In this document: positions 1 to 5,581 of the stretch, piece after piece
Layout of the letters: every line of letters begins with the position of its first letter
Position numbering within the stretch: position 1 is the stretch's first letter
Source: Acidobacteriota bacterium
GTDB lineage: Bacteria; Acidobacteriota; Terriglobia; Bryobacterales; Bryobacteraceae
Direction of reading: 5' to 3'
DNA length: 5,700 nt
Assembly (NCBI GenBank): GCA_947505565.1
Contig: CANNLB010000228.1
Location: 1-5,700 of the forward strand
Position numbers and translations under genes: made by a program
The notes under the pieces: generated by a model
Seen by the model: only the letters and a program-made list of their open reading frames with translations
The model's database searches: none
What the model was told of the DNA's origin: nothing

Positions 1-450
1 TTGCTGGACGTTCATGCGCCGGTGCCGGGCTACGCGGAGAAGCTGGGGCAGCCGACGCGGAACCTGCTGGAACGGTTGAAGCCGGGGCGACCGGTGGGGC
101 GATTGAACTGGAGCGTGAAGCCGACGGACCGGTTGGATTTGAGTTCGCGGTGGAGCGAGTGGTTGCGGGCGCGGTGCGCGGAGGTGACGGCGGAGAACGC
201 GGGGGAGCGGTGCTTTCTGCGGGTGGAGCGGCAGACGTTGACGGCGCTGCCGGAGTCGGGGTGCGTGTTGTTTGGGCTGCACACTTATCAGCAGGCCTTG
301 GGAACGCTAAGCGTGGAGCATCAGGCGCTGGTGAAAGGGGTACTGGAGACGGCGCCGACGGAGATGCTGGAGTATAAGGGGATTGCCCCTTTTGTCGAGG
401 CGGCGGTCGCCATGTTAGGTGGTCGCTCTTCCAGGAAGCTCCCGGAGTGA
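1..450 (+). CDS. DUF3445 / heme-dependent oxidative N-demethylase-type protein, C-terminal part (5' end outside window)
   Basis: The frame is open from the first base to a TGA at 448-450, giving 149 residues. The TTG at base 1 is probably not the true start, since full-length family members are roughly twice this long. Seen: an NWSVKPTDRLDL stretch (about residues 38-49), then LRVERQTLTALPESGCVLFG (about 73-92) followed by a HTYQ segment, then EYKGIAPFVEAAVAML near the end. This matches the DUF3445 pattern as I know it: NW-x-(x)-DR-L, then R-x-ERQTL-x-x-LP-x-SG-x-x-(L/V)F-x-(I/L)-x-TY, then a short 'YKG' helix at the C-terminus. The family includes the heme-binding subunit of an oxidative N-demethylase acting on methylated amines. 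Whether this protein is that enzyme or a relative is inference, because the substrate-defining N-terminal half is not visible. It converges on lutC and is not in the lut operon. Confidence 0.78.
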   Translation: MLDVHAPVPGYAEKLGQPTRNLLERLKPGRPVGRLNWSVKPTDRLDLSSRWSEWLRARCAEVTAENAGERCFLRVERQTLTALPESGCVLFGLHTYQQALGTLSVEHQALVKGVLETAPTEMLEYKGIAPFVEAAVAMLGGRSSRKLPE

Positions 451-735
451 TCGCTCGAACGAAGGCCAAGAACCAGACTAGGACGACACCGCGCCAGTCA
501 GAAAGGGGCGATGTGGATGGCTCAGTAAGGTGCCGGAAGGACGATGCGGTGACCCCAACGACGCACGAGGGTAGCCAGCGGGAGTGCGGCGAAGAAGACG
601 GCGGCCCGAATATAAGCCTTACCCGGGTGGCACCGGGTTGTCGGTGGCCTGTTGAAGACCCGTTATAGCGCGTAGGCAGGGCGACCGGGACGAGGATCCG
701 GATGGGTCAGCAGCCGCAGTAGCGGAGTTCGGGGC
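451..735. other. Convergent intergenic region, no convincing gene, several hairpins
   Basis: This is 285 bp between the stop of the DUF3445 gene (+) and the stop of lutC (-). A GTG-started frame at 447-668 (+) overlaps the upstream stop as GTGA. Its product is low-complexity and polar with no recognisable motif, so I regard it as spurious. Visible inverted repeats are ACCCGG/CCGGGT at 621-638 (6-nt loop), CCGC/GCGG at 714-725 (4-nt loop) and GGATG/CATCC spanning about 699-741. None is followed by a U-run, so none is a clear intrinsic terminator, although convergent ends would need one. On the minus strand, 662-522 is open with a hydrophobic stretch; see findings. A structured RNA or a decayed sequence are both possible, and neither is shown. 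Confidence 0.4.
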
Positions 736-1353
736 TCATCCGACGAGGATGACTTCGAGGGTGCGGGGACCGTGGACGCCTTTGACGCGGATCATTTCAA
801 TGTCGGAGGTGGCCGAGGGGCCGGAGATGGTGGTAAGCGGAGCAGGCAGCAGAGCGGCCATGCGGCGCATGCCTTCGGGGACGGTGGCGACGAGCTGATC
901 GAGGCGGACGATACAGAGGTGGTAGTCGGGGACGAGGGTCAAAGCTCGGCGACCTTGGGCGGGGGAATGGCCGATGACGATGGTACCGGTGAGGGCGATG
1001 GCGACATCACAGGCGGTCAGGACGCCTTGGCTGGCATCGAGATCGGCGTAGGAGAGGCCTTCGTCGCGGCGGAAGGCGTAGTCGGCGGGGAGCCATTCCG
1101 GCGGGAGGCCGGAGGGGATTAAAAGGCCGGTCTTTTGGCGGGTTTGGAGGATGCCGGCGATCGTAGCGGGGATCGCGTCGACGGTGCAGTGATGGACGGT
1201 GGCGTTGTAGTCGTGAAGGCGGTCGGCGAACTGCTCGACGACCTCGGCGGGGGAGAGGTCAACGGAGGCGGAGTAGAGCCGGGGGATGGACTCGTCGGCG
1301 GGGCCGCCCTTTGCGGCACGGATGTTGGCGAGGACCGCCTCTCTGGATGTCAT
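736..1353 (-). CDS. lutC: LutC, lactate utilisation protein C (LUD-domain protein)
   Basis: 205 residues, starting at the ATG complementary to 1351-1353. That ATG overlaps the lutB stop as ATGA, so it was preferred over a longer frame whose first 40 residues are Arg/Pro-rich read-through of lutB. The protein is one LUD (LutB/LldF/LutC, former DUF162) domain. Seen: an N-terminal helix (REAVLANIRAA, residues 4-14), the core LTACDVAIALTGTIVI (112-127), GRRALTLVPDYHLCIV (134-149), and a C-terminal GPSATSDIEMIRVKGVHGPR (178-197), the usual LutC ending. There are no iron-sulfur cysteine clusters, as expected. LutC is the third component of the cytoplasmic LutABC system that replaces flavin lactate dehydrogenases in converting L-lactate to pyruvate; its own biochemical role is less clear than that of LutA and LutB. 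It is the last gene of the operon and is probably translationally coupled to lutB. Confidence 0.93.
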   Translation of the reverse strand: MTSREAVLANIRAAKGGPADESIPRLYSASVDLSPAEVVEQFADRLHDYNATVHHCTVDAIPATIAGILQTRQKTGLLIPSGLPPEWLPADYAFRRDEGLSYADLDASQGVLTACDVAIALTGTIVIGHSPAQGRRALTLVPDYHLCIVRLDQLVATVPEGMRRMAALLPAPLTTISGPSATSDIEMIRVKGVHGPRTLEVILVG

Positions 1354-2762
1354 CGCTTGGACCACCATTCGCGGAAGGACTCGGCAGGGATGGCGTCGAG
1401 GTCGCGGAACTCGGTCCAGCCGGCGAGGAGGCCGGGGAGGTTGTCGAGTTTGCCATCGTCGTTGAAGGGCCATTGGCCGAGACGGGCGAAGGCGTGGGCG
1501 AGGCTGAGGCGGCTGGCCTTCGACATGGCGAAAGCCGCTCCCTTCATCGCGAGGCGCTCGGCGAGGGGGGCGTGGCCGCTATCGACGACCTTGGTGCGGA
1601 GGTGGATGAGGATCTCCGGGATGTTTATTTTGACGGGGCAGACCTCGTAGCAGGCTCCGCAAAGGGACGAGGCGTAGGGGAGGGTTTGGGAGTGCTCCAT
1701 GGATTGGAGTTGGGGCGTGAGAATGGCGCCGATGGGGCCGGCGTAGACGGAGCCGTAAGCGTGGCCGCCGGTTTGGCGGTAGACGGGGCAGGCGTTGAGG
1801 CAGGCTCCGCAACGGATGCAGTCGAGGGTCTCGCGGGACTCGGGGTCGGCGAGGACTTTGGTGCGGCCGTTGTCGAGGAGGACGATGTGGAAAGCTTGGG
1901 GACCGTCGCCGGGGGTGACGCCGGTCCAGATGGAGTTGTAGGGATTCATGCGCTCGCCGGTGGCGGAGCGGGGGAGGAGTTGGAGGTAGACCTCGAGATC
2001 CTCGAAGCGGGGGATGACCTTTTCGACGCCGACGATGCTGATGAGGACATCGGGAAGGGTGAGGCACATGCGGCCGTTGCCTTCGGATTCGACGACGACG
2101 ACGGAGCCGGTTTCGGCGATGAGATAGTTGGCACCGCTGATGCCGACCTTGACGCGGAGGAAGCGCTCCCGGAGGTAGTTGCGGGCGGCGGCGGCGAGGT
2201 CTTCGGGTTGATAGCCGAGCGTATCGAGGCCCATCTTACCCATGAAGAGTTCGCGGATCTCCATGCGGTTGCGGTGGAGGGCGGGGACGACGATGTGGGA
2301 GGGCTTGTCTTCGCCGAGTTGGACGATGAGGTCGGCGAGGTCGGTTTCAAAGGGGGTGATGCCGGCGGCTTCGAGGGCGACGTTGAGGCGGGTCTCGTCG
2401 GAGGTCATGGTCTTGACCTTGATGACTTCGTCGGAGCCGTAGCGCTTGACGAGGTCGACGATGATGCGGTTGGCCTCATCGGCGTCGCGAGCCCAATGGA
2501 CTTGGCCACCGGCTTTGGTGCAGGCGGCTTCGAACTGGAGGAGGTACTCGTCGAGGTGGGCGAGGGTGTGGTCCTTGATGGCTTTGCCCGCGTCGCGGAG
2601 TTGCTCCCAATCGTCCATTTCGGCGACGACGCGGCCGCGCTTGGTGCGGATGACGTTGGTGGCGTGGCGGACGTTGCGGCGGAGTTGGGAGTTGGCGACG
2701 AGCTTTTTGGCGGCTTCGGGGAACGGGAGGGCGGAGGCGGCTTCGCCGACGTGGACGCTCAT
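1350..2762 (-). CDS. lutB: LutB, lactate utilisation iron-sulfur protein with LUD domain
   Basis: 470 residues, the normal length for LutB/YkgF. The N-terminal two-thirds is a LUD domain, including ISGANYLIAETGSVVVVESE and the following VGVEKVIPRFEDL (about residues 208-255). It is followed by a ferredoxin-like module: C-x2-C-x2-C-x3-CP at Cys315, 318, 321 and 325 (DCIRCGACLNACPVY), then the HAYGSVYAGPIGAILTP segment, then C-x2-C-x3-CP at Cys368, 371 and 375 (LCGACYEVCPVKINIPEIL). The protein ends in ESFREWWSKR, typical of the family. Role from family knowledge: the electron-transferring [4Fe-4S] subunit of LutABC, taking electrons from lactate oxidation. Its ATG overlaps the lutA stop (ATGA at 2762-2759) and its own stop overlaps lutC's ATG, so the three genes should be co-translated. 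No disrupted motif is seen. A large open frame on the opposite strand here is only a GC-rich shadow. Confidence 0.96.
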   Translation of the reverse strand: MSVHVGEAASALPFPEAAKKLVANSQLRRNVRHATNVIRTKRGRVVAEMDDWEQLRDAGKAIKDHTLAHLDEYLLQFEAACTKAGGQVHWARDADEANRIIVDLVKRYGSDEVIKVKTMTSDETRLNVALEAAGITPFETDLADLIVQLGEDKPSHIVVPALHRNRMEIRELFMGKMGLDTLGYQPEDLAAAARNYLRERFLRVKVGISGANYLIAETGSVVVVESEGNGRMCLTLPDVLISIVGVEKVIPRFEDLEVYLQLLPRSATGERMNPYNSIWTGVTPGDGPQAFHIVLLDNGRTKVLADPESRETLDCIRCGACLNACPVYRQTGGHAYGSVYAGPIGAILTPQLQSMEHSQTLPYASSLCGACYEVCPVKINIPEILIHLRTKVVDSGHAPLAERLAMKGAAFAMSKASRLSLAHAFARLGQWPFNDDGKLDNLPGLLAGWTEFRDLDAIPAESFREWWSKR

Positions 2763-3496
2763 GAGGACTTCTCCGTGGAGGCGAGGATTTCAGCGAGGTG
2801 GACGGTGCGGACGCCGGTGCGTTGGCGGCTGAGGGCGCCGCCGATGTGCATGAGGCAGGAGTTATCGGCGCCGGCGCAGGCTTCGGCGTTGGTGCCGAGG
2901 ACGCATTGGAGCTTGTCAGAGAGCATGGCGGCGGAGACGTCGGGATTCTTGACGGCGAAGGTGCCGCCGAAGCCGCAGCATTGGTCGGCGTCGGGGAGTT
3001 CAATGAGGGTGAGGCCTTTGACCTGCTTGAGGAGGTCGGCGGGCTTGGAGCCAAGGTGGAGAGAACGGAGGCCGTGGCAGGAGGCGTGGAGGGTGACGGA
3101 GTGGGGGTAGAAGGCACCGACGTCGGTGAGGCCGAGCTTGTCGGTGAGGAGTTCAGAGAACTCGAAGATGCGGGGGAGGATGGCGGCGACCCGGGCTTGG
3201 AGGGCGGGGTCGTTGAGCTGTTCGGCCATTTTGGGGTAGTGGTCGCGTATCATGGCGACGCAGGAGGAGGAGGGGCAGACGATGACTTCAGCGTCGGCGA
3301 AGACTTCGAGGAACTGGCGGAGGAGGGTGTAGGAGTCGTGCCGGTAGCCGGTGTTGTAGTGCATCTGGCCACAACAGGTTTGGGCGGCGCGGAATTCGAC
3401 GGTGTGGCCGAGGCGTTCGAGAACGGTAACGACGGCTTGGCCGGTCTGGGGAAAGAGGGCGTCGTTGTAACAGGTGATGAAGAGTGAGATGACCAA
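2759..3496 (-). CDS. lutA: LutA, lactate utilisation protein A (CCG-motif Fe-S/oxidoreductase subunit)
   Basis: 245 residues from a TTG at 3496-3494. I chose it because MVISLFITC aligns residue for residue with the start of known LutA (MKVSLFVTC), and no ATG or GTG lies nearby in frame. The frame stays open further upstream but reads an unrelated, Arg/Ser-rich sequence from the neighbouring gene. Seen: two Cys-rich (CCG, PF02754-type) halves. The first has TCCGQMHYNTGY (Cys41-Cys42-Gly43) and VCPSSSC (Cys74, Cys79). The second has ASCH (Cys140), QCCGFGGTFAVK (Cys173-Cys174-Gly175) and NSCLMHIGG (Cys214). These cysteines bind iron-sulfur clusters in the heterodisulfide-reductase-like fold. Role: subunit of cytoplasmic LutABC, L-lactate to pyruvate. 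No clear Shine-Dalgarno precedes the TTG. It is the first gene of the operon, with 86 bp to the end of the upstream broken gene (119 bp if that gene ends at 3615). Confidence 0.94.
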   Translation of the reverse strand: MVISLFITCYNDALFPQTGQAVVTVLERLGHTVEFRAAQTCCGQMHYNTGYRHDSYTLLRQFLEVFADAEVIVCPSSSCVAMIRDHYPKMAEQLNDPALQARVAAILPRIFEFSELLTDKLGLTDVGAFYPHSVTLHASCHGLRSLHLGSKPADLLKQVKGLTLIELPDADQCCGFGGTFAVKNPDVSAAMLSDKLQCVLGTNAEACAGADNSCLMHIGGALSRQRTGVRTVHLAEILASTEKSS

Positions 3497-3500
3497 GAAA

Positions 3501-3562
3501 CAGTGTATCGCTGGTGGGCTGAGATTGGGTACACTGCGGGCGTACCAAGCGGCAGAACACTG
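3501..3562 (-). promoter_or_regulatory. Candidate lutA operator: three CAGTGT/ACACTG elements
   Basis: Read on the lutA strand, CAGTGT occurs at 3562-3557 and again at 3536-3531, and its inverse ACACTG at 3506-3501, four bases before the TTG start codon. The two inner copies extend to a perfect 7-bp inverted repeat (TACACTG at 3530-3536 against CAGTGTA at 3501-3507) with a 22-nt spacer. Copy-to-copy distances are 26 and 30 bp. A weak -10-like TACACT is contained in the last copy, and no convincing -35 is seen. The elements do not match the GntR-type lactate operators I know, so a binding protein cannot be named. They could be chance matches. Confidence 0.35.
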
Positions 3563-3582
3563 ACTTTTGGGGCCGAAATTGG

Positions 3583-4387
3583 CTAGGAACCGGGTGAAGC
3601 GCCGGCCGCGAAGGTCATCGGAGCCGCTTGCAGCATGACTTCCGCCCGGACCGGCGACGGGACCACGTTTTGAGGGGCTGCCCAGCCGGTGAGGACTTGG
3701 CTTTGGTCGTCGGCCTGAGGGGTAGTTTCCTCTTTTTTTCAACAGGTTCGATCTTTATGATTTCTTCTGTTGGAGGTTCATCAAATTGGGTGGAGGCTTG
3801 GGAGGGCCCAAGGATCTGGGCATTCCGCGTGAGCGGCTGCTTGGGCAGCGGGTCGAGCTTACGGAACATGTTTAGTTCCCGGAGGCTGGCATTGATGAGC
3901 CGGCCGATGGCCGCTTCTTCGCGCCGGAATTCTTTCAAGAGCTTCGTTTCGGACCCGATGCGGAACGCGTTGACCCCATCGAGATTGCAGATCTGGTCTT
4001 CGGTGGCACCGGGGTGAGCCAGTTGAGCCGCCTGAGCGAGGCAATCTTCGGTGAAAACGCGCTCGTTTTTGGTGTTTCTGAGTAGGCCCATTGGAGATCG
4101 CCGATGCGTTGAACGAGGCCGACTTCAACCTCGTCGCGAGGTTGCAACTTATCGGCGTAGTTGGCGAGCAGCTTTTTGTAGGCCGTCGGCCCCTCGGTGG
4201 GGAGCAAGACCAGACTTTCGTGCAGGGACATGTCGATGATCTTGGATCGAGCGCCATGCTTGAGCCCGTTCAAGCGGACATTCATTTTCCCGATTTCGGA
4301 CTTTGGGCCCGTGCTCTTTTGCGCATTTTGACGATTGATTTCGGCGCGACGGGCCTTTTTCTGTTCGTCGGTCAATTCTTCTGCCAT
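3583..4387 (-). pseudogene. STGP/KHG-motif hypothetical protein, two frameshifts
   Basis: The gene starts at the ATG at 4387 with a strong AGGAGG nine bases upstream. The N-terminus carries NRQNAQKSTGP (residues 18-28) and LNGLKHG (39-45), then LVQRIGDLQW ending at Trp100. This matches a protein family of unknown function that I recall as frequent in Acidobacteria, normally continuing 'QWRL-x-R...' with helices to about 250 residues. Here the frame breaks at about 4085-4090. The family-like continuation (LLRNTKNERVFTEDCLAQ ... FRREEAAIGRLINASLREL) is in the next frame, as if one base of a TGG-CGC pair were lost. That second frame runs to a stop at 3615, but from the A7 run at 3739-3733 onward its product is abnormally basic. 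The -1 frame there gives a more ordinary 49-residue tail ending at TAG 3583-3585. Restoring both breaks would give about 268 residues. The fault may be real decay, a sequencing error or, at the second site, programmed slippage. Function unknown. Confidence 0.7.
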
Positions 4388-4396
4388 GTGAAAACT

Positions 4397-4402
4397 CCTC
4401 CT
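4397..4402 (-). promoter_or_regulatory. Shine-Dalgarno AGGAGG of the STGP/KHG gene
   Basis: The complement of CCTCCT reads AGGAGG, followed by nine bases and then the ATG at 4387. It is the strongest ribosome binding site in the window and fixes the start of the frameshifted gene. Confidence 0.8.
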
Positions 4403-4413
4403 AGACGTGAAAA

Positions 4414-4441
4414 CGCCCTGCCTGGTAGCCAGGTCAGGGCG
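4414..4441 (-). terminator. Terminator-like hairpin in the leader of the STGP/KHG gene
   Basis: CGCCCTG-CCTGG pairs with CCAGG-CAGGGCG: twelve base pairs, a 3-nt loop (4426-4428) and one bulged base at 4434. On the minus strand it is followed at once by TTTT, the form of an intrinsic terminator. It lies between the TATAAT at 4467-4462 and the Shine-Dalgarno at 4402-4397, so it would be in the 5' leader and could act as an attenuator or autoregulatory site. On the plus strand it is followed by a T-rich but interrupted tract, so it might instead end transcription from the left. Confidence 0.5.
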
Positions 4442-4461
4442 TGTTTGCGATTTCTAATTTT

Positions 4462-4467
4462 ATTATA
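4462..4467 (-). promoter_or_regulatory. Putative -10 box (TATAAT) for the STGP/KHG gene
   Basis: A perfect TATAAT on the minus strand sits in an AT-rich island (about 4443-4560) that stands out from the GC-rich surroundings. It is 75 bases upstream of the ATG. No good -35 is found at 16-19 bp spacing, and there is no TGn extension. Transcription would begin near 4455 and give a leader of roughly 65-70 nt containing the 4414-4441 hairpin and the AGGAGG. Confidence 0.45.
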
Positions 4468-4743
4468 CGAAATGAGCTCGTCGTTTATGCTCGATTGCGG
4501 ATTCCATAAATAGTTTTATCTTGTTGAAATAACCGGAGTAAAAATAAATATGAATTGCTTGTGAACGGCTGTGGGCGGAGCTCAAGAATTCGCGATTTCG
4601 GGGCTGGGAAGACAATCGCGCCGCGATTTTTGAAAGCTTGAAGGGCAACCTTGGATCACTCCGCCCTGAGGATCCGAATGGGATCAATGTGGGCAGCGCG
4701 AACTGCGGAAATAGGGCCGCATTAGACCCAAGCCTTGCGTCTT

Positions 4744-4995
4744 CTAGTTGTGTAGTAATGAAATCACTGACCGGAATAAATTTAGAATGCTGGCCGGGGC
4801 CGAGACCGGCGGCGAGGCGGTTCGAGACGGTGCAACCGTCGTCGCGGATCGAACAGGGACGGGTTGGCCCGTCCCTGTTCGATCCCTGAGACTCGCGGCA
4901 AAAGCCTGAAGATGATCTCGGACCAAATGACTTTCATATCGGTCGATTCGAACACTAGAACTGCAAAAGTCACACTTTCGGACTGGTCGCTTCAA
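4744..4995 (-). CDS. Small protein with C2H2-like zinc-finger motif (hypothetical, possibly a fragment)
   Basis: In a frame different from the permease relic there is a C-x2-C-x11-H-x4-H motif encoded at 4974-4912: KCDFCSSSVRIDRY, then ESHLVRDH. This resembles bacterial 'CP-x-C-x4-V-R-x-D-x-(L)-x-x-H-x4-H' mini zinc fingers in small hypothetical proteins. A TTG at 4995-4993 would give MKRPVRKCDFC... and 83 residues, with ligands Cys8, Cys11, His23 and His28, then a Pro/Ala/Ser-rich tail. The frame is open upstream to 5328, but that part has no recognisable features. No proper Shine-Dalgarno is visible before the TTG. It sits inside the relic and the perfect hairpin at 4846-4885 lies in its 3' half, so it may be a captured fragment or an accidental frame. 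Confidence 0.33.
   Translation of the reverse strand: MKRPVRKCDFCSSSVRIDRYESHLVRDHLQAFAASLRDRTGTGQPVPVRSATTVAPSRTASPPVSAPASILNLFRSVISLLHN
4846..4885. repeat. Perfect 18-bp inverted repeat with 4-nt loop
   Basis: GGATCGAACAGGGACGGG (4846-4863), loop TTGG (4864-4867), and the exact reverse complement CCCGTCCCTGTTCGATCC (4868-4885). No U-run follows on either strand, so it is not a typical intrinsic terminator. A second small hairpin, GACGGT-GCA-ACCGTC, is 5 bp to its left at 4826-4840. The size and shape recall REP/BIME-type mobile palindromes, which I infer only from form. Confidence 0.75.
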
Positions 4996-5561
4996 CCTCG
5001 AATCATTATGCTCCAGCGAACGCTTCGCGGCTTGGGACCCAGAAATGAACTTGTAACCTATGATTACTTGACCCTTTTGGGTCTTCGGTAACGAAGCTGC
5101 ACCGATTGCCCTCCCAGTAGCGACAGCCTGAGTGCGCGCCGCAGTTTGATTTCGCGGCTTTTGATCGCGCGGGCCGGGCTGTTCCGTTCGCAACACCGAT
5201 GGCGGAGCGAAATTCTCGCATTGGTGCGCAGCCGAAGGCACCAGCCTATCAGCCCACGAATAGCCTATGCTCTGTTCGAGCCGCCACGCAAACCTTTTGC
5301 ACCCGAAACGAGGGGCTGCGCTCGCCACCGTTCCAGAGCCAGGAGCGATCCTCCTCGCGGTCGGCCCTGGTTGTCTATTTCGTCGATGGTTACGAGGGAG
5401 CTTGGTTCGTCAAAGGGCAGGGGCCTAAAGACAAAGGCTTCGACGAGACCAAAGCCCAGCGTTGCGCAGCCGACGCCTAAGCCCCGGACCAGCCCTTTCG
5501 GGGGAAAGGCGAGCGGGGCGCGGACGATTCCTCTTGCCGTGGTTTTGAGGCGCAATCAAGG

Positions 5562-5581
5562 GCTCCTGAATGCTCCTGAAT
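5562..5581. repeat. Tandem duplication of a 10-bp unit (GCTCCTGAAT x2)
   Basis: Two adjacent exact copies at 5562-5571 and 5572-5581. On the minus strand each contains AGGAG, so the unit duplicates the ribosome binding site of the permease relic. The AGGAG nearer the start (5567-5563) is seven bases before the TTG at 5555. The remaining 5582-5700 is upstream non-coding DNA that turns AT-rich after about 5660; I find no convincing promoter or gene there. Confidence 0.7.

Larger units (their letters stand above)
4656..5555 (-). pseudogene. Relic of an ADOP/MacB-like ABC transporter permease
   Basis: Three fragments lie in order and in the same reading frame, interrupted by stops. N-terminal: 5555-5265, from TTG with AGGAG seven bases upstream. 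IVRAPLAF and then LGVGCATLGFGLVEAF-VFRPLPF align without gaps to the family's 'ALGIGANTAIFS(V/L)V-x-A(V/F)LLRPLPF', followed by DEPSSLVTIDE and RWRAQ; it ends at a TAG. Middle: 5183-5109, NSPARAIKSREIKLRRAL then LSLLGG, resembling 'NLLLARA-x-x-R-x-REI-x-(V/L)R-x-ALGA ... LLGG' with the intervening residues missing. C-terminal: 4721-4656, AVRAAHIDPIRILRAE then stop, the standard 'ARRAA-x-(I/V)DP-x-x-ALR-x-E' ending. An intact ADOP is about 800 residues (~2.4 kb); here 0.9 kb remains, so large internal segments are lost. Such permeases are membrane proteins of MacB/FtsX type, usually without their own ATPase gene alongside. The family call is from memory and no alignment was run. Confidence 0.65.

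Noticed and set aside
529..540. GGTGCCGGAAGG, resembling a piece of 23S rRNA
   Set aside because: Only a dozen bases match and the flanks do not resemble 23S rRNA.
447..668. 73-residue plus-strand frame starting with GTG overlapping the DUF3445 stop (GTGA)
   Set aside because: The polar, low-information product has no motif, no separate ribosome binding site was found, and the frame continues into hairpin-rich DNA. The overlap alone is not enough.
708..721. CAGCAGCCGCAGTA, resembling the conserved 16S rRNA segment
   Set aside because: The match is short and imperfect, has no 16S context, and sits in a small CCGC/GCGG hairpin.
1311..3110. 599-residue open frame on the plus strand across lutB and lutA
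   Set aside because: It is antisense to two intact, recognisable genes. Its product is almost entirely Gly/Ala/Val/Asp/Glu, the usual shadow of a GC-rich coding strand.
3615..3742. N-terminal extension of lutA to an ATG at 3742
   Set aside because: The extra 82 residues are Arg/Ser/Pro-rich, overlap the neighbouring gene, and precede the point where the protein already aligns with the true LutA N-terminus.
4091..4513. 140-residue plus-strand frame opposite the STGP/KHG gene
   Set aside because: It is antisense to the family-like reading and runs across that gene's start region, promoter and leader hairpin, with no motif of its own.
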